Shown piece after piece: positions 1 to 12,062 of a stretch of 64,000 nucleotides of DNA. A program made the translations under genes and the position numbers. Positions within the stretch are counted from its first letter, which is position 1, and each line of letters starts with the position of its first letter. Under the pieces are notes generated by a model. That model was not told where the DNA came from. It did no database searches and saw nothing but the letters and a program-made list of their open reading frames with translations. The DNA comes from Acanthochlamys bracteata (taxonomy: Eukaryota; Streptophyta; Magnoliopsida; Pandanales; Velloziaceae): assembly GCA_019914995.1 (NCBI GenBank), contig CM034144.1, positions 6,231,489 through 6,295,488 on the forward strand, read 5' to 3'.

Positions 1-565
1 GCCCTTGAATATGCTTTTGTTTTCCGACATCATCCATGACATTGGAAATACTGGCAAGAAGATGCTAGGTGGTTCATTATGGTTGAAAGCATGAACTGCT
101 GTTTATTTTCTTAGTTTCAGTCTGTAAATTTGCTATTTGCTCTACGAACGCATTGCTTGCCATGCATGACTGTGATTTCTCTCAACAGCCTGCTCGTGCA
201 GGTGGCTTCTTACAACACCTTTTATGCATATCTGGAGGAGCATATGACTCAAGTTGGTGTAAATGGTACATTAACAGATGGGACCAACCAATGGTGCTAG
301 GGATGGTCGATCCCCATGATTCCCTCTCTCACCCTACAGGAGTTTCTGATGCTCAAGCAGAGCTGCTATTCCTGTGGTGCATATTTTCACTGACTACACG
401 GTTACTGCAGATGCTAGGTCATCTACTGTTGCCATGCTCTTTGTCTTCTAGATTCTTCTGTGCTATGATTTTCTTTCTAGCAAGCATACTTCGTATATAG
501 CTGTGTCTCTTTCTAGCCATATAGTATGGGCAAAATTTCATCAAATATCTTCTTTCCTGATACAG

Positions 566-1969
566 ATTCCTAGCTGGTTTGGCGGTGAATTGCCACAAGC
601 AACTAAATACAACCCATTTCCTTTGCCTGAAAGCTATTTAGCTTCTCAAAGAAAGAAAGTATGTTGTCTAAACCTGAACCTCCCTCTGGCTCTTCCTCTC
701 TGATATTCGACGTTCTCCCATGAAGTATCATTTATTGATTTGTAGATACTTTAAAGGTTGTCAAAATCGGGATTTTAGGTAGGATTGTTTCGTTTGAATA
801 AAATCGTAAAATCGGAATTTTAAAGTAAGATCGTAAGATTTTGTATACAGACAAATTTTATAAATAATTTTTTAATACAATTAAGGAATTTTTATAAACA
901 AATTTCAAATATTTTTTTAAAAAATAGTTAGTACATTGGAAAAAAAAGTCTTTTTAATTTTATTAAAAACCACTCTATATTTTATAAAAATTACTCAAAT
1001 TATACTTTCTCAGAATTTTTTTGAAATTTATAAAATACTCCCTGAAATTTTATAAAAAAAAACTCTCAAATTTAGTTAATTACAAAATTTTCGTCAAAGG
1101 TAAAATCGTATAAAATCGTAAAAAAATTGGAATCTTACCGATTTTAAGATTTAAATCGGGATTCGGATGGGATTTTACTCAAAAAGGATTTTATTTAAAA
1201 TCGGGATCGTTTTGGTGAAGTAAAATCGTAGGATTTTAAAATTTAAATCGGGATTTTGATAACCTAGTCTTATTTGGAGTTTTGCATTTTAAGTTTATCC
1301 CCATTCTTCCTGGCTACTATGTCTAAAGATCTTTTTCTTTTCAGCACTCTGTTCTAGTTGATGTCCAGCAAGCTATAAGCAGTCTCCAACTTGAGGAAAG
1401 AAAGAGAAAAGAATTAGCATGTGCCCTCCACTTGCATTTTAAGGATTGGCTTTGTGGTAATCCTTATCGCTTCTACTGATGCTTTTTGAAATTAAGCAGA
1501 TGTTATTTATTGGAAGAAAATAATCAACTTATCAAAGAATGTCTATCATCTAACTATACAAGCAAATCTTTAAGCTGAACATGTATTCTAAATGTAGTTG
1601 TAGGCTTAAGCTTTTGTCCTGACAGAAGTTTAGAGGAAATATGAAAGGGGTGTACTTCTATATTGTGCCAAAAGATGGAGTCATGGGAGGTCATATGGAT
1701 GTCTCTTTTAAGTTTTCTGTTAGTAATTTTTGTATTTTCTGGTGAAGTGATTAGGGTAAATAGCGCTATTCATAAATATTGCAGAAAGAAACACTTGTCC
1801 TGATTATGTTTATCCAGCGAGTATGTTGATTCATGACTTTGTCAGGAGCTTGCTTTCTGGGTTTCTTCTGCATATTCAAAGAGATAAAGTTTTGAGTTAG
1901 AGATTTGGCACTTATATTTCCGCAGCTTCTGGGAATATTCGCCAGCTCTACTGCTTGCAAGGCGACTGA
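566..1969 (+). CDS. 3' end of an unidentified plant gene (last three exons)
   Basis: Three exons with good splice sites read as one frame: 566-658 (begins IPSWFGGELPQ), 1345-1456 (VDVQQAISSLQLEERKRKEL, charged and probably helical) and 1926-1969 (ends RQLYCLQGD then TGA). Phases fit: 0 between the first two, 1 between the last two. Together they give about 82 C-terminal residues. Earlier exons must lie upstream. The DNA at 1-500 has open stretches in several frames, such as one reading LNMLLFSDIIHDIGN near 8-55, but I could not join them safely. I do not recognise the family. The first intron shown (659-1344) contains an inverted-repeat element. DNA from 1970 to about 2500 is probably 3' UTR and flank. 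That this is a real gene end is fairly likely from the phase agreement; the function is unknown. Confidence 0.55.
756..1264. repeat. Inverted-repeat (MITE-like) element in an intron
   Basis: The ends are inverted repeats: GGTTGTCAAAATC at the left and GATTTTGATAACC at the right (one mismatch). The interior is AT-rich, with many copies of AAATCG/GGGATTTT in both orientations. No coding capacity is visible. It fills most of the intron between exons 566-658 and 1345-1456 of the unidentified gene. Inference: a non-autonomous DNA transposon. I saw no clear target duplication. Confidence 0.65.
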
Positions 1970-2535
1970 ATGTACAAAGTATCTGCTTCTGATGGGAGCT
2001 TATGACCGACTCAGGATAGGAGCTATCTTTGTTTTACAAAGGCTCCTCACTTCCAATGTGAATAGTTGTACTTTTGCTTACTTTGTACAAACTTGCAGTT
2101 GAAGCTGCAATTTGGAATTATTGATTGCACGTACGCAATAAGTTCTGTCAATTTTTGCTTGAAGGAAAGAGATGTTGATCATCGTATTATTTCAAACTTT
2201 TTGGGTGGCCCTTTAGGTGTTGTAACTACTTGGCATTTTTAGGTCTTCTTAGCGTTAATATGTTTGTAATCTATGGCTGAAATGGCCCATGCATTGATTT
2301 ACTGCAGAGCTTTCTGCCAGTTGTTATGCCATTATTAACTTGGCTGATTGTTGTATGCTCGTTGCGTTCAGATGGTTCTTCTCCTTGGTAGTCTTACTGT
2401 GATCTGATATTTGTGCATGCATGCAGGCATCTAGATAGGCAAGTGTACCTCTTGTTTTCTGTCGATGCGCTATGCGTTTCCTTATTAGTTCCGAGTATTC
2501 TATATGTATTTGGACTTGACTGAATTTTTTATATT

Positions 2536-2767
2536 GCCGTGTTTCAAATTTATGTAACGTAATTGAGTTTCGCGAAAATAAAAAGTAGAGTTTTTTAAAA
2601 AATGAGTTGTAATTGAAGTTTAATTTTTATTTTTTGAAGTAGATTGAAAGTGAAGTATATTAATTTTGAAATGTATTTTTTATTTCAATTTATATTTGAA
2701 ACATGTGAACTGATTAGAATTCTAATTATGATAGAAGAAATTAGAGTTCGGAATATTTGAAACACGC
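2536..2767. repeat. MITE-like element, GCGTGTTTCAAAT ends
   Basis: The left end CCGTGTTTCAAAT and right end ATTTGAAACACGC are inverted repeats around about 230 bp of AT-rich, non-coding DNA. Related ends occur at 28405-28676, 40107 and 59588, which suggests a dispersed family. Confidence 0.55.
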
Positions 2768-2804
2768 TTTATATATCTGAGAGCCACTAAGAGAGAATCA
2801 ATAT

Positions 2805-3062
2805 GGGGGTGTTTGAGATTGCTTATGAAATGAAGTTTTTGTAAAATGGAGGGTATTTTTGTCTTTTTTGAAAAACGAGCTATATTTTTTTTACTTCAAA
2901 AAAAATAATAAAAAGATCTCACTTCGTAGAATTTTTCTACACTTTCTAAATTTTTAAATAAATTTTTTATATACTTATAAAATATGTATTGAAAAACATA
3001 AAATGAAGAAAAGTTGAGAAAAGTTGATAAGCAGTTTATGAAACGCACTGCCAAACGGATCC
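2805..3062. repeat. AT-rich element of the CTAAATTTTTAAATAAATTT family
   Basis: About 258 bp. The left end (GGGGGTGTTTGAGATTGCTT) and the reverse complement of the right end (GGATCCGTTTGGCAGTGCGT) are diverged inverted repeats. The core CTAAATTTTTAAATAAATTT is shared with copies at 19506, 49216 and 56963. It has no coding capacity. Confidence 0.55.
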
Positions 3063-3805
3063 TATATCTCCAGCAGGCAAGGCACTATTGCTTATTTACA
3101 GCAGCAGCAACTAGCAAGAGCGTGACTTGCCATGGGGTCTTCCGTCGCTGAATGCTTGTTCGCCGAACAACTAACGGCCCCTGACTTCGCTTGCTTCCAC
3201 TCCGTCTGCTAGGCATGGGCGTCTGTGTAACTGTCACGACCCGTGCATTTTCCATGACCCTTTATTTTAACTCCCGAGGATACATGCAAGTTACCAAGTG
3301 TCCCTGATAGACGCTTTCATTGCTTCAATAACGTTCCAGGTTCATGTCTGTTCGTGTCCCCGACAGACGCATAACGGGTGATTGTTTTGAAGAGATGGAC
3401 AAAGAAGGAAGGCAAGCTATTCGCTACGTTGAAGTATATGCCCCTTGAAGAAGGTTCTTTTGTGAATTTCTACCCTTCCGGAGCTTTTCCAACTTTTCTG
3501 CATCCTGCATGGTTTATCGCTCTCCATTAATGTTTTCTCAAGACAAATGATTCATGTATTTGGATACATCAAATTTTTCTGGAAAAAAGTTTGTGTAGTT
3601 AAAATATTTTTTTTTTACCCTAAATGCAAGTTCTTTTGTGAAAACAAAAAAAATGTAGAATGTTAAATTCTACTTGGCGCCAAATTTCAAAAGAACCATG
3701 CGTGGGCAACTGGGCATGACTTGAAATGGGTCGTAGTTGTTGGACCAGTTATCGGATACGGATTCGCATTTAAAACCCGTTACAGAAAACCCGTTTCTTG
3801 ACATG

Positions 3806-3929
3806 TATAAATATCCCAAATTTTTAACTGACTCGAAAATCGACACAATAAAACCTCTCTCGCATAACTCGAAAGCTTTCGCGCGCGGGAGAGAGAGAGA
3901 GAGAGAGAGAGAGCTTGGAGATCGTAGCA
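3806..3929 (+). promoter_or_regulatory. SSRP1 core promoter and 5' UTR
   Basis: A TATAAATA box lies at 3806-3813, 117 bases before the SSRP1 start codon. A GA microsatellite (about 3889-3913) follows in the presumed 5' UTR; GA/CT-rich leaders are common in plant genes. The TATA assignment is inference from position and sequence. Confidence 0.5.
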
Positions 3930-6900
3930 ATGGCGGATGGGCATCAATTTGGTAACATTTCACTTGGTGGACGTGGTGGAACGGTTAGTATTCAGTAATT
4001 TTTCGGAAGAAATTTTTTCCGGAATTTTTGTGATTTCTTTTCTGAATTGTTTTCGTTTAGTTGTGGTTCCTGGTTGTCGGCTTTGGTGTTCATAGCTAGG
4101 GATTCATTTCATAATTTTAATTCTAACCTAAGGTCATCGCATAATCGCTTCCGCTTGTGTTCCTTCCTTGTGAAATTTCCCCCCATGCATGAGGGTTTTC
4201 CTTGCTTTGTTTTGTTTGGTTTGTTCAATTTCTGGAGCTATCTCAATCGACTTTGTGCTTTATTATGGGACTATGGATTTGGCTGGTGTATGGTTGGTTC
4301 CATTTTTGTGGTTTAAGTTTGTTCAAAATGCTTTAATGAAATTGGTTCTTGACTATGATGTCCTAGTCTAGTATTATGTGCTGCATAATTTTCGGTCATG
4401 AGCTTGATTTGGAGAAAGAAATTCTTCTGATTTTTATCTGGCAGAAGATTGGTATAAGAGTATAAGTTTGGATGTTGTGTATGTCAGTCATTAGAAATGG
4501 AGTCTCATCCCCGTCACTTTTTTTTTGCCATATATTATAGTTCAGCAGATTTGAATATTCACCTTGCATGTTACAGTTTTTTTCTGGGCAGATCTGCTCA
4601 TAGAAGGTTCATTTGTTATTTCCGTCATCTCTGATATCAAAAAGGTTCCTTATGCAGAATTCAGGGCAGTTAAGAGTTCACTCTGGGGGGATTACATGGA
4701 GGAAGCAAGGTGGTGGAAAGGTCATTGAGGTGGACAAGTCTGATATATCTGGTGTGACCTGGATGAAAGTTCCAAGGGGCTATCAGCTTGGCATCAGGAT
4801 TAAAGAAGGGCTCACCTACAAGTTCCTTGGCTTTGGAGAACAGGTTGATTATTTTTCTCTATTAATGTTTATTCATCAACTGAGTGGCAGTGTGGGTTTG
4901 GTTATGTTGTTAGCTGTGCTGCAGGATTTTGCTTGATTTTTATTAGTGGTAATTATATATGTATATATGGTTACTGATTTGCCAATTTAAAGCTCTAGTT
5001 TAGATTGTTTGTGGGAGGGTTTTCTAGATTTGGCAACATTTGCTGGATTTTAAGCTGATTTACTAGAAGATGTCAATGCTTGTACTGAAATTTGACTGGA
5101 TGCTGGAGAGTTTGTTATTCTAGTTTATATGTAGAGTACTAGAGTTGCATTCTGATTGCAACTACATCGACGACATGTGCTTTTAAAAATGTTTCCCTGT
5201 TCATCATATTTATTCCTGAAAGTAATTTTTCCTTTTTTTCCCCTTTCTGTTAATCAAGTTTAAGTTTTTCCACTTTATCTATCATTACTTTCATTTCTAG
5301 TTTCCTAGCCAGGTGCCACTTGACGAAGTTGCATGGGATCTTTGTGCATGCATGTACTTGCATGCTGGGCCTTAGTTCTATGTTTCAACGTTGTAACCAT
5401 TAAAATTTGATTTGAATGTAGCTTTTATGGTCATATGATAATTGAGCAACCATGTACTAAACATTATTGGCATTTTGTTTGGTGGGATAGGATGTCAGCA
5501 ACTTGACCAATTTTTTCCAGAAATCTTTTGGAGTAGCAGCGGAAGAGAAGCAACTTTCTGTCAGTGGCCGCAACTGGGGAGAAGTTGATTTGAATGGTTA
5601 AAATCAGTCCACCAGCAGATTTTAGATGTTGCTGTGTAGTTATCTTGCTTCTGTATTTGGCCTTGCTCTTTGTCATGAAGTGATTGAAAGGTCTTAAAGT
5701 TTTGGTTTTACAAGAGTGCTGGAGAATTTTACATAAATCTTTTTTTTTTTTGGATGGAGCAGAACTTCACTTCTCTATTATCTCTCAGCATTTGTTGGAC
5801 AAGATGAACCTCTAGGAATTTGTCAAAGTAAAGGCACGAACATTATTATAGTAATTAACCTGTCAGTAGATGTGCAAACCTCCCAGTATGTTCTCATATA
5901 CCATTTTAAACTTCACACTATACAAGAAAACTTATCGATAATGGAAGAGAAATAATGAACCCAAGTAGGAAAATATCAGCAGAAAGATAGTTAATAGACG
6001 GTCTTAGGTGGGTAGGTCCAAGTGTAATGGATGGTACTAGGTGACAACTTGGCATGTCAGTATTCTCATTTTCCAGTAAATGCCTGTTAAATTATGCTGA
6101 TGCTGGATTCACTTCATCTTTCTGGTAAAGCAAAACATGGTTTCACTTTGTTTTCTCCAATGACTTTGAAATAATGCACATGAGTTGCTGAGAGTGCCAA
6201 TACAACAAAACTGCTCTATGACAAGTCCAGTCCATTCTTTTATATGAACATCAGAGGTTGGTAACTCTACTTTCTGTCAACAGCATTGTGCATTATTAGT
6301 CACTATGTTGTTTGGTTTCTCTAGTCTGTCTTGGCTGTTGAATTTCTATGCCAATCTTTTCTTTGAGAAGGCCAGCTGACCAGCTTTCTTTACTAACTAA
6401 CCTCTGTTGCTTTTCTTTTGTAGGAAACATGCTTAATTTTTTAGTAGGTTCAAAGCAAGCATTTGAGATATCGTTGGCAGATGTTGCACAAATGCAGTTG
6501 CAAGGAAAAACTGATGTTTACATGGAGTTCCACGTGGATGACACAACTGGAGCTATTGAGGTACTTTCCTCTTTGACTGTTACATCTAACTTATGATCTC
6601 CTTTTCACATTCTCTATTGTGGCTGGATAGGAAGAATTATTTGTTTGAGGTACTCTTTTAATGAATCTGCAATTGATAAAACTGTAATATAATTTGGAGC
6701 TTGACAATTAAGCCTTTATCAGGTAGGATATCAATGTTAAGTTTCTTTGGCTATTCTGGTCATCCACCTTGCAATTTTTTACTTAGATGTGGGGTGGCCA
6801 TTGTATTGAAATATGAGACATTTTGCTGATGAGCTGATAACTGATAAGGAGCTCTAAGTTTTATCTTATTCCATGTATCTTCTGTTTGACCTGTAGCAAA

Positions 6901-9900
6901 ATCCTGTCTATGCGAACTGCTTTATCTCTTTCTCATTTGATAAAAAAGGTATGTGTAGTGTGAAAATAAATAAGACACAAAACAGTTTCACCTCAGGAAA
7001 GTGACAGTAAATTGATTGTATGATAATGGTGTTTCAAATTGTGCTTGAAGTGCTTGAGGGTTCCCTTAAGGTCAGAAGAACTTTAGGCTGCATGAAAAAT
7101 AGGAGGACATGGAAGGTCAGAAGACTAGTAGGAAACTAAAGGCTGCGTGATATGACTTTTGACTTCTTAGTGAAAAATAGAAAAATAGGCTTAATTGAGA
7201 CAATGATGAGTCTGAAGAAGATCCAATAAATCAAACTGAGATGAACACGAATGTGAGATGAGATATTAGAATTCTGGTATTATTTTGTCAAATTTCCTTG
7301 ATTTGGTAATGAGAAGATTTCATCTGGCTTTTGTGATTGCTTAAAGTTGTATCCTTGGAGAGGGAAAGAAAATTGTTCTTTAGATTATCTAGCATAGCAT
7401 GCTAGGAGCCAAGGACGTTTTGCTTGAGGTTATATGTATGTAGCTGCCAATTATGTTGATTAGGTGAGTCATATATGATAGCGGCAGCCCTTTAAAGTGT
7501 TTGGTGTTAAGTTGGTTGCATTCTCTATAAAGGTATTTCAGTCTGCTTTTTTTAATTTGCAGAAATATGTTGATCTTTTGTCTTTGTTAGTCTTAACTCT
7601 CCTAACTTGATGTTGTTCGTGGTATATAGAAAGATACATTGATGGATTTGAGCTTTCACATTCCGAATTCCAACACTCAGTTTTTAGGCGATGAAAACCG
7701 TCGTCCAGCTCAGGTAATTTGACATGTAACTATAGGGTTTAGGGTATTTTAATCATTTTTGCCTATTCCTTGATTGGGTTCAAATTTTTACTGTTCAGGT
7801 TTTCCTAGACAAAATCTCGTCTATGGCTGATGTTGTTTCCGGTGAAGAAGCCATTGCCACATTTGACGGAATTGCAATTCTCATGCCAAGGTATTACCGA
7901 CGACATCTGTTTTTCTGTTGTATTCCTGCATTACAGCTGCTATGTTAAAGCTATCATCATCAACTCAACGTACAATTCTCTCTGTTATGAATCAGGATTT
8001 CCTTCTGTATATCTGTTATTCTTGCCTAAGTTTCTGTAATAAGCCTGATATATTTATAGATGAGCCAATGTACCACTATTGCCTTATATGAAGAACTTAT
8101 GTAAATTGTTTCTTGTAGGGGACGTTACAATATTGAGCTTCACCTTTCATTCTTGCGGCTCCAAGGACAGGCGAATGATTTTAAGATTCAATACAGCAGT
8201 ATTGTCCGACTTTTTCGACTGGCAAAGGTGATTCCTTCTTTTTTAAAAATTTCTTAACCTTATTTGGCTTGAGAAAATCGTTTATTATTATGAAGATGCC
8301 ATTTCTGTTGCATATTGGCACTCCTATTGCCTTATAGTCCTCAGTGGATGCTAACTAAATATCTTGCTTTTATTTTTTGAACACTGAATCTTGTGGTTTC
8401 CTTTCTTCAAATGCAGTCCAAGCAGCCGTTTACTTTTGTTGTTATCAGTCTTGATCCACCCATTCGAAAAGGGCAAACGTTGTACCCTGATATTGTTATT
8501 CAGGTGGGTCTTTTTAGCATTGTCCTTAAGTTATGACGATTTTGAAGAATTATATGTTTACATGTCTAATATTCTTTGCTGTAATGCAGTTTGAAACAGA
8601 AACTGTTATTGAACTTTCAATTTGTGAGGACTTGCTGCAAACAAAATACAAAAACGAGTTGTCAGAGACACCGTACAAGGTAATATTCTGAGGAGCTTTA
8701 CGCAGTTCAACATTTCCAAGTGTTCTTTTAAAACTTATCAAAAAGTAGCTCTTATGTGCATGAAGTTGTTTGCCAGTCTTCTGGTCGATGAAAATATTAA
8801 TCCATGCTAACAATGTTTTGTGTTTACATTCGCATATTGTTTTTCATAATGTGGCATGTACGGTTGTTTTACATGTTATAGTCCGTTGATGTTTCAAGAT
8901 TCGATGCTTTCTATAGGGGCTTATACATGAGGAATTCACAAGAATCTTGCACGTTTTATCTGGTTCTAAAGTTACACGGCCAGGAGGTTTCCGAAGCTCC
9001 CATGATGGATATGCAGTGAAGTCATCTTTGAAAGCTGAAGATGGATTGTTGTATCCACTTGACAAATGCTTCTTCTTTTTACCTAAACCGCCAACCCTCA
9101 TCCTTGATGATGAGGTAATAGTTTTTTGAGATACTTGTTGCTTCATTGTCATATATCTCGCATATTAGCCTGGAATTATATTCTGTTCTTGCATGAGTTT
9201 TCTGTTGCTTCATGCAACGCAGATTGAGTATATTGAATTCCAACACCATGGTGCTGGGGGTTCAAGTGTTTCATCTCACTACTTTGATCTTCTTGTGAAA
9301 TTGAAAAATGATCAAGAGCATCAGTTCCGGAACATTCAAAGAAATGAATATCATGGCCTTTTTTACTTCATTAGGTAAGTGCATGTTCTTAATATTCTGA
9401 GTGTGATTTTGTTTTCCTTAGATTTTTCTCACTCATTTTACTCTTTGAAGTGGCAAAGGCCTCAAGATTATGAACCTTGGTGATGCACCTATTGCAAAAG
9501 GAGTAACTTCTGTTCTGCAAGATGCTGATGATGATGCTGTCGATCCTCACCTTGAGAGAATAAAGAACCAGACTAGTGATGAGAGTGATGAGGAGGTCAG
9601 TTGTTTCTTCTATATTTCAAGTATTGATAAATGTACAATGGTCACAGAACCACTGACAACAGTTACAATTGATTGCAGCATGAGGATTTTGTTCCTGACA
9701 AAGATGATGAGGGATCCCTTACTGATAACTCCAGTGGAGAAGAATCTGAAACTAGTGAGAGCGGAGATGAAGTATGCTTCTTTAGTTCTTTTCTATTTCT
9801 TTCCTCCTTTTAGATGCAACCTTTTTCTTATATTTTGGTAGGGAAACTTAATCTTTTCCAATGAAGTAAAATATAGTTTTATTTGACAAATGCCCCTTTT

Positions 9901-10708
9901 GATTTTCAAGAAACCTGCTAAGAATGTCAAGAAAGATGTTATGGCTCCAAAGGCAGCATCTACTAGGAGAAGCTCCTTGGATGGAAAGATGGAGGTTCAA
10001 AGATGAGGAAGCCAAAGAAGGCCAGAGATTCTAACGCACCAAAAAGAGCAATGTCTGGCTTCATGTTTTTCTCAAATGCGGAGAGAGAAGTAAGTTGCAT
10101 GTTCCTGGGTTTTTTGACCCTTATGTGAATACGATAAATTCATGCATATTTAGCCTTCAGCATTGCAATCTGTCAGAAGTATGAACCGGTAGGATCTGTG
10201 TGGTGTGTGTGCGTGGATTTCTGTTATCTGCAGCAAGAGGACAGTTTAAAGTTACCAGTTGCAAGTTTTGTAAGGATAATAACTCCTATTGCTGAAATCT
10301 GCCTTAGAACATTTATGTGATCATCTTTGAAATTGATTTATCCTAGGCCTTTGTTATAGAAGCACAATGTATTATTTTGATTACGACGCTATGTGTCTGT
10401 GTAATGTGTATAGTTTTCTGGGTAATTGACAAGTGAGACTTCTGCATTGCAGAATCTAAAGAAAGCCAATCCTGGAATGTCATTTACAGATGTTGGAAGA
10501 GCTCTCGGGGATAAGTGGAAGAAGATGTCAGGTATGGTATCAGTAGCTACCTGGTAGAATTTGCTATTTATAATCTAGTCATGTCTATCAAACATTCCAG
10601 TGATGATATCACTCTGGTTTTTTGTGAACAGCTGAAGAGAAGGAGCCTTATGAATCTATGGCGAAAGCTGATGCCAAGAGATACTATGAAGCCATGGCTG
10701 GATACTAA
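3930..10708 (+). CDS. SSRP1: SSRP1, FACT complex subunit (histone chaperone)
   Basis: SSRP1 pairs with SPT16 in FACT, which loosens and reassembles nucleosomes during transcription and replication in the nucleus. The start [17 protein letters not shown] matches plant SSRP1. The 16 exons are 3930-3983, 4658-4843, 5491-5596, 6424-6560, 7630-7713, 7799-7890, 8119-8227, 8417-8503, 8590-8679, 8917-9114, 9223-9374, 9451-9595, 9679-9771, 9911-10089, 10453-10531 and 10632-10708. They encode about 622 residues: an N-terminal PH-like region (GVTWMKVPR), the SSrecog and middle domains ([20 protein letters not shown]), an acidic Asp/Glu-Ser stretch, a basic linker and a C-terminal HMG box ([14 protein letters not shown]). 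Exon 14 is 179 bases, one short of keeping frame; the linker frame meets TGA at 10004 while the HMG box continues in another frame. An alternative acceptor at 9966/9967 would also restore frame but lose the conserved linker start. The protein ends right after AMAGY, slightly short of the usual tail. Confidence 0.93.
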
Positions 10709-12062
10709 AAGTACCCGTTCTCAACTGCCGCCTAACATGAAAGTTCCATGAGATAGTGATGCAAGTCTAATCACAATTTTATTTTCCTTGCTTCTTCTGA
10801 ATTTTGTAGGAGTGTAACCCTGTAGTACAACCTACTTATCTGTCCAGTGAAAGGCTGATAGCTTTTGTAATGATGAGCTTCGTATGAGACGAGCAGATGC
10901 ATTATAGAACTTTAGATTGTGAACAAAGAAGGGGTAGAACTACACCTTTAAAACCGGTTAAGAAAAGAGTGCCCCTTCTTTATAAAGCCCCACGCTACCC
11001 ACGTGGGACTATTCTCATATAGATGTCTCAAAATTTTGTTCATCTACGCCAAACAATGTAATGCCTCCTAACTTTCATGTATTTTCATACAGAGCAATAT
11101 TTTAAGCATAGTTGTCCGACTTATGTTGTGTTTAGAAGTGATTGTTAATTTTTTTCATTCTAATTTTATATTTTATATCTATCAATCAATTTTTTAATAA
11201 TTTTTTATAAAATTTATTAAAAAAATTAACATTATAAAATTTTGTTATTATTTATTATTATTATTTTATTTAAATAAAAAATTTGTTTCTAAATATTTTT
11301 TAATATTTTTTGTTTTAATAATATATATATAGGCATTCTCAAACATCTAATTAGTCCGACAGGTCTGGTCAACCCAAAACTTGTCTGCCCGAAAAAAAGC
11401 GGATTGGGTCGATGGCGAACCACCCGTGCAACAAATCCAACAAGCCCCGAGTCAGCGAGTCTACCGGGACAAGAACCGGGTCTATGTGGATTGGTTTTTA
11501 CAAAAAAATGTCGACCAGTATAAAAACTACTCGTGATATAAAAATATCAATAACAAAACTGAAACGTTAAAAGATATATTTTAAGTTAGATTTGTTCTTT
11601 AAAAGAGCAATAGTTAAAATTCTTTTCCTATTTTCATTTGTACTAACAAAAATCACATAACGAGGATCAAGATTGAATAGTTATTTGACCTGACAAAACG
11701 TCTGTAAAATATACGTATCTTTTGCTTCAACTACAATAAAACAAATTCTTAAAATTATTCATTGGATAACTGTAACTATTTAATAAGCATAACAAAACTA
11801 TTTTCGATTTTTCGTAATAAAAATATACAGCACTACTTATAAAAATCGAATACTAATAAAATTAACCGCAAGAGTAAGACTTCGACCTCGTAGTTCATAC
11901 CAGTTGCAATTGAATGCTCAACGTGCCTATGCTAATCTTCAGATAAATGGCTTATGGAAATGGAACTCCTCATATTTCCTAATTTCGGTGAGCCCTTCAT
12001 GCAAATGAATGGTTCATTCATAGGGACTTAGTGAGTCCCTAATTCGGAAAACTCATTATTGA
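10709..12062. other. Intergenic region between convergent SSRP1 and the 2OG oxygenase
   Basis: SSRP1 3' UTR sequence comes first, then an AT-rich low-complexity tract (about 11110-11340). A less AT-rich stretch (11340-11500) resembles old repeat DNA, and AT-rich flank follows. No open frame worth reporting and no RNA gene was seen. Confidence 0.5.

Larger units (their letters stand above)
1970..3805. other. Intergenic region between the left-edge gene and SSRP1
   Basis: There is no gene I can support. It holds probable 3' UTR (to about 2500), two AT-rich inverted-repeat elements (2536-2767 and 2805-3062, listed separately), and a less AT-rich block (3110-3400) with a diverged direct repeat (GTGTCCCTGATAGACGC near 3298; GTGTCCCCGACAGACGC near 3354). 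The block leads into the SSRP1 promoter. Confidence 0.5.
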
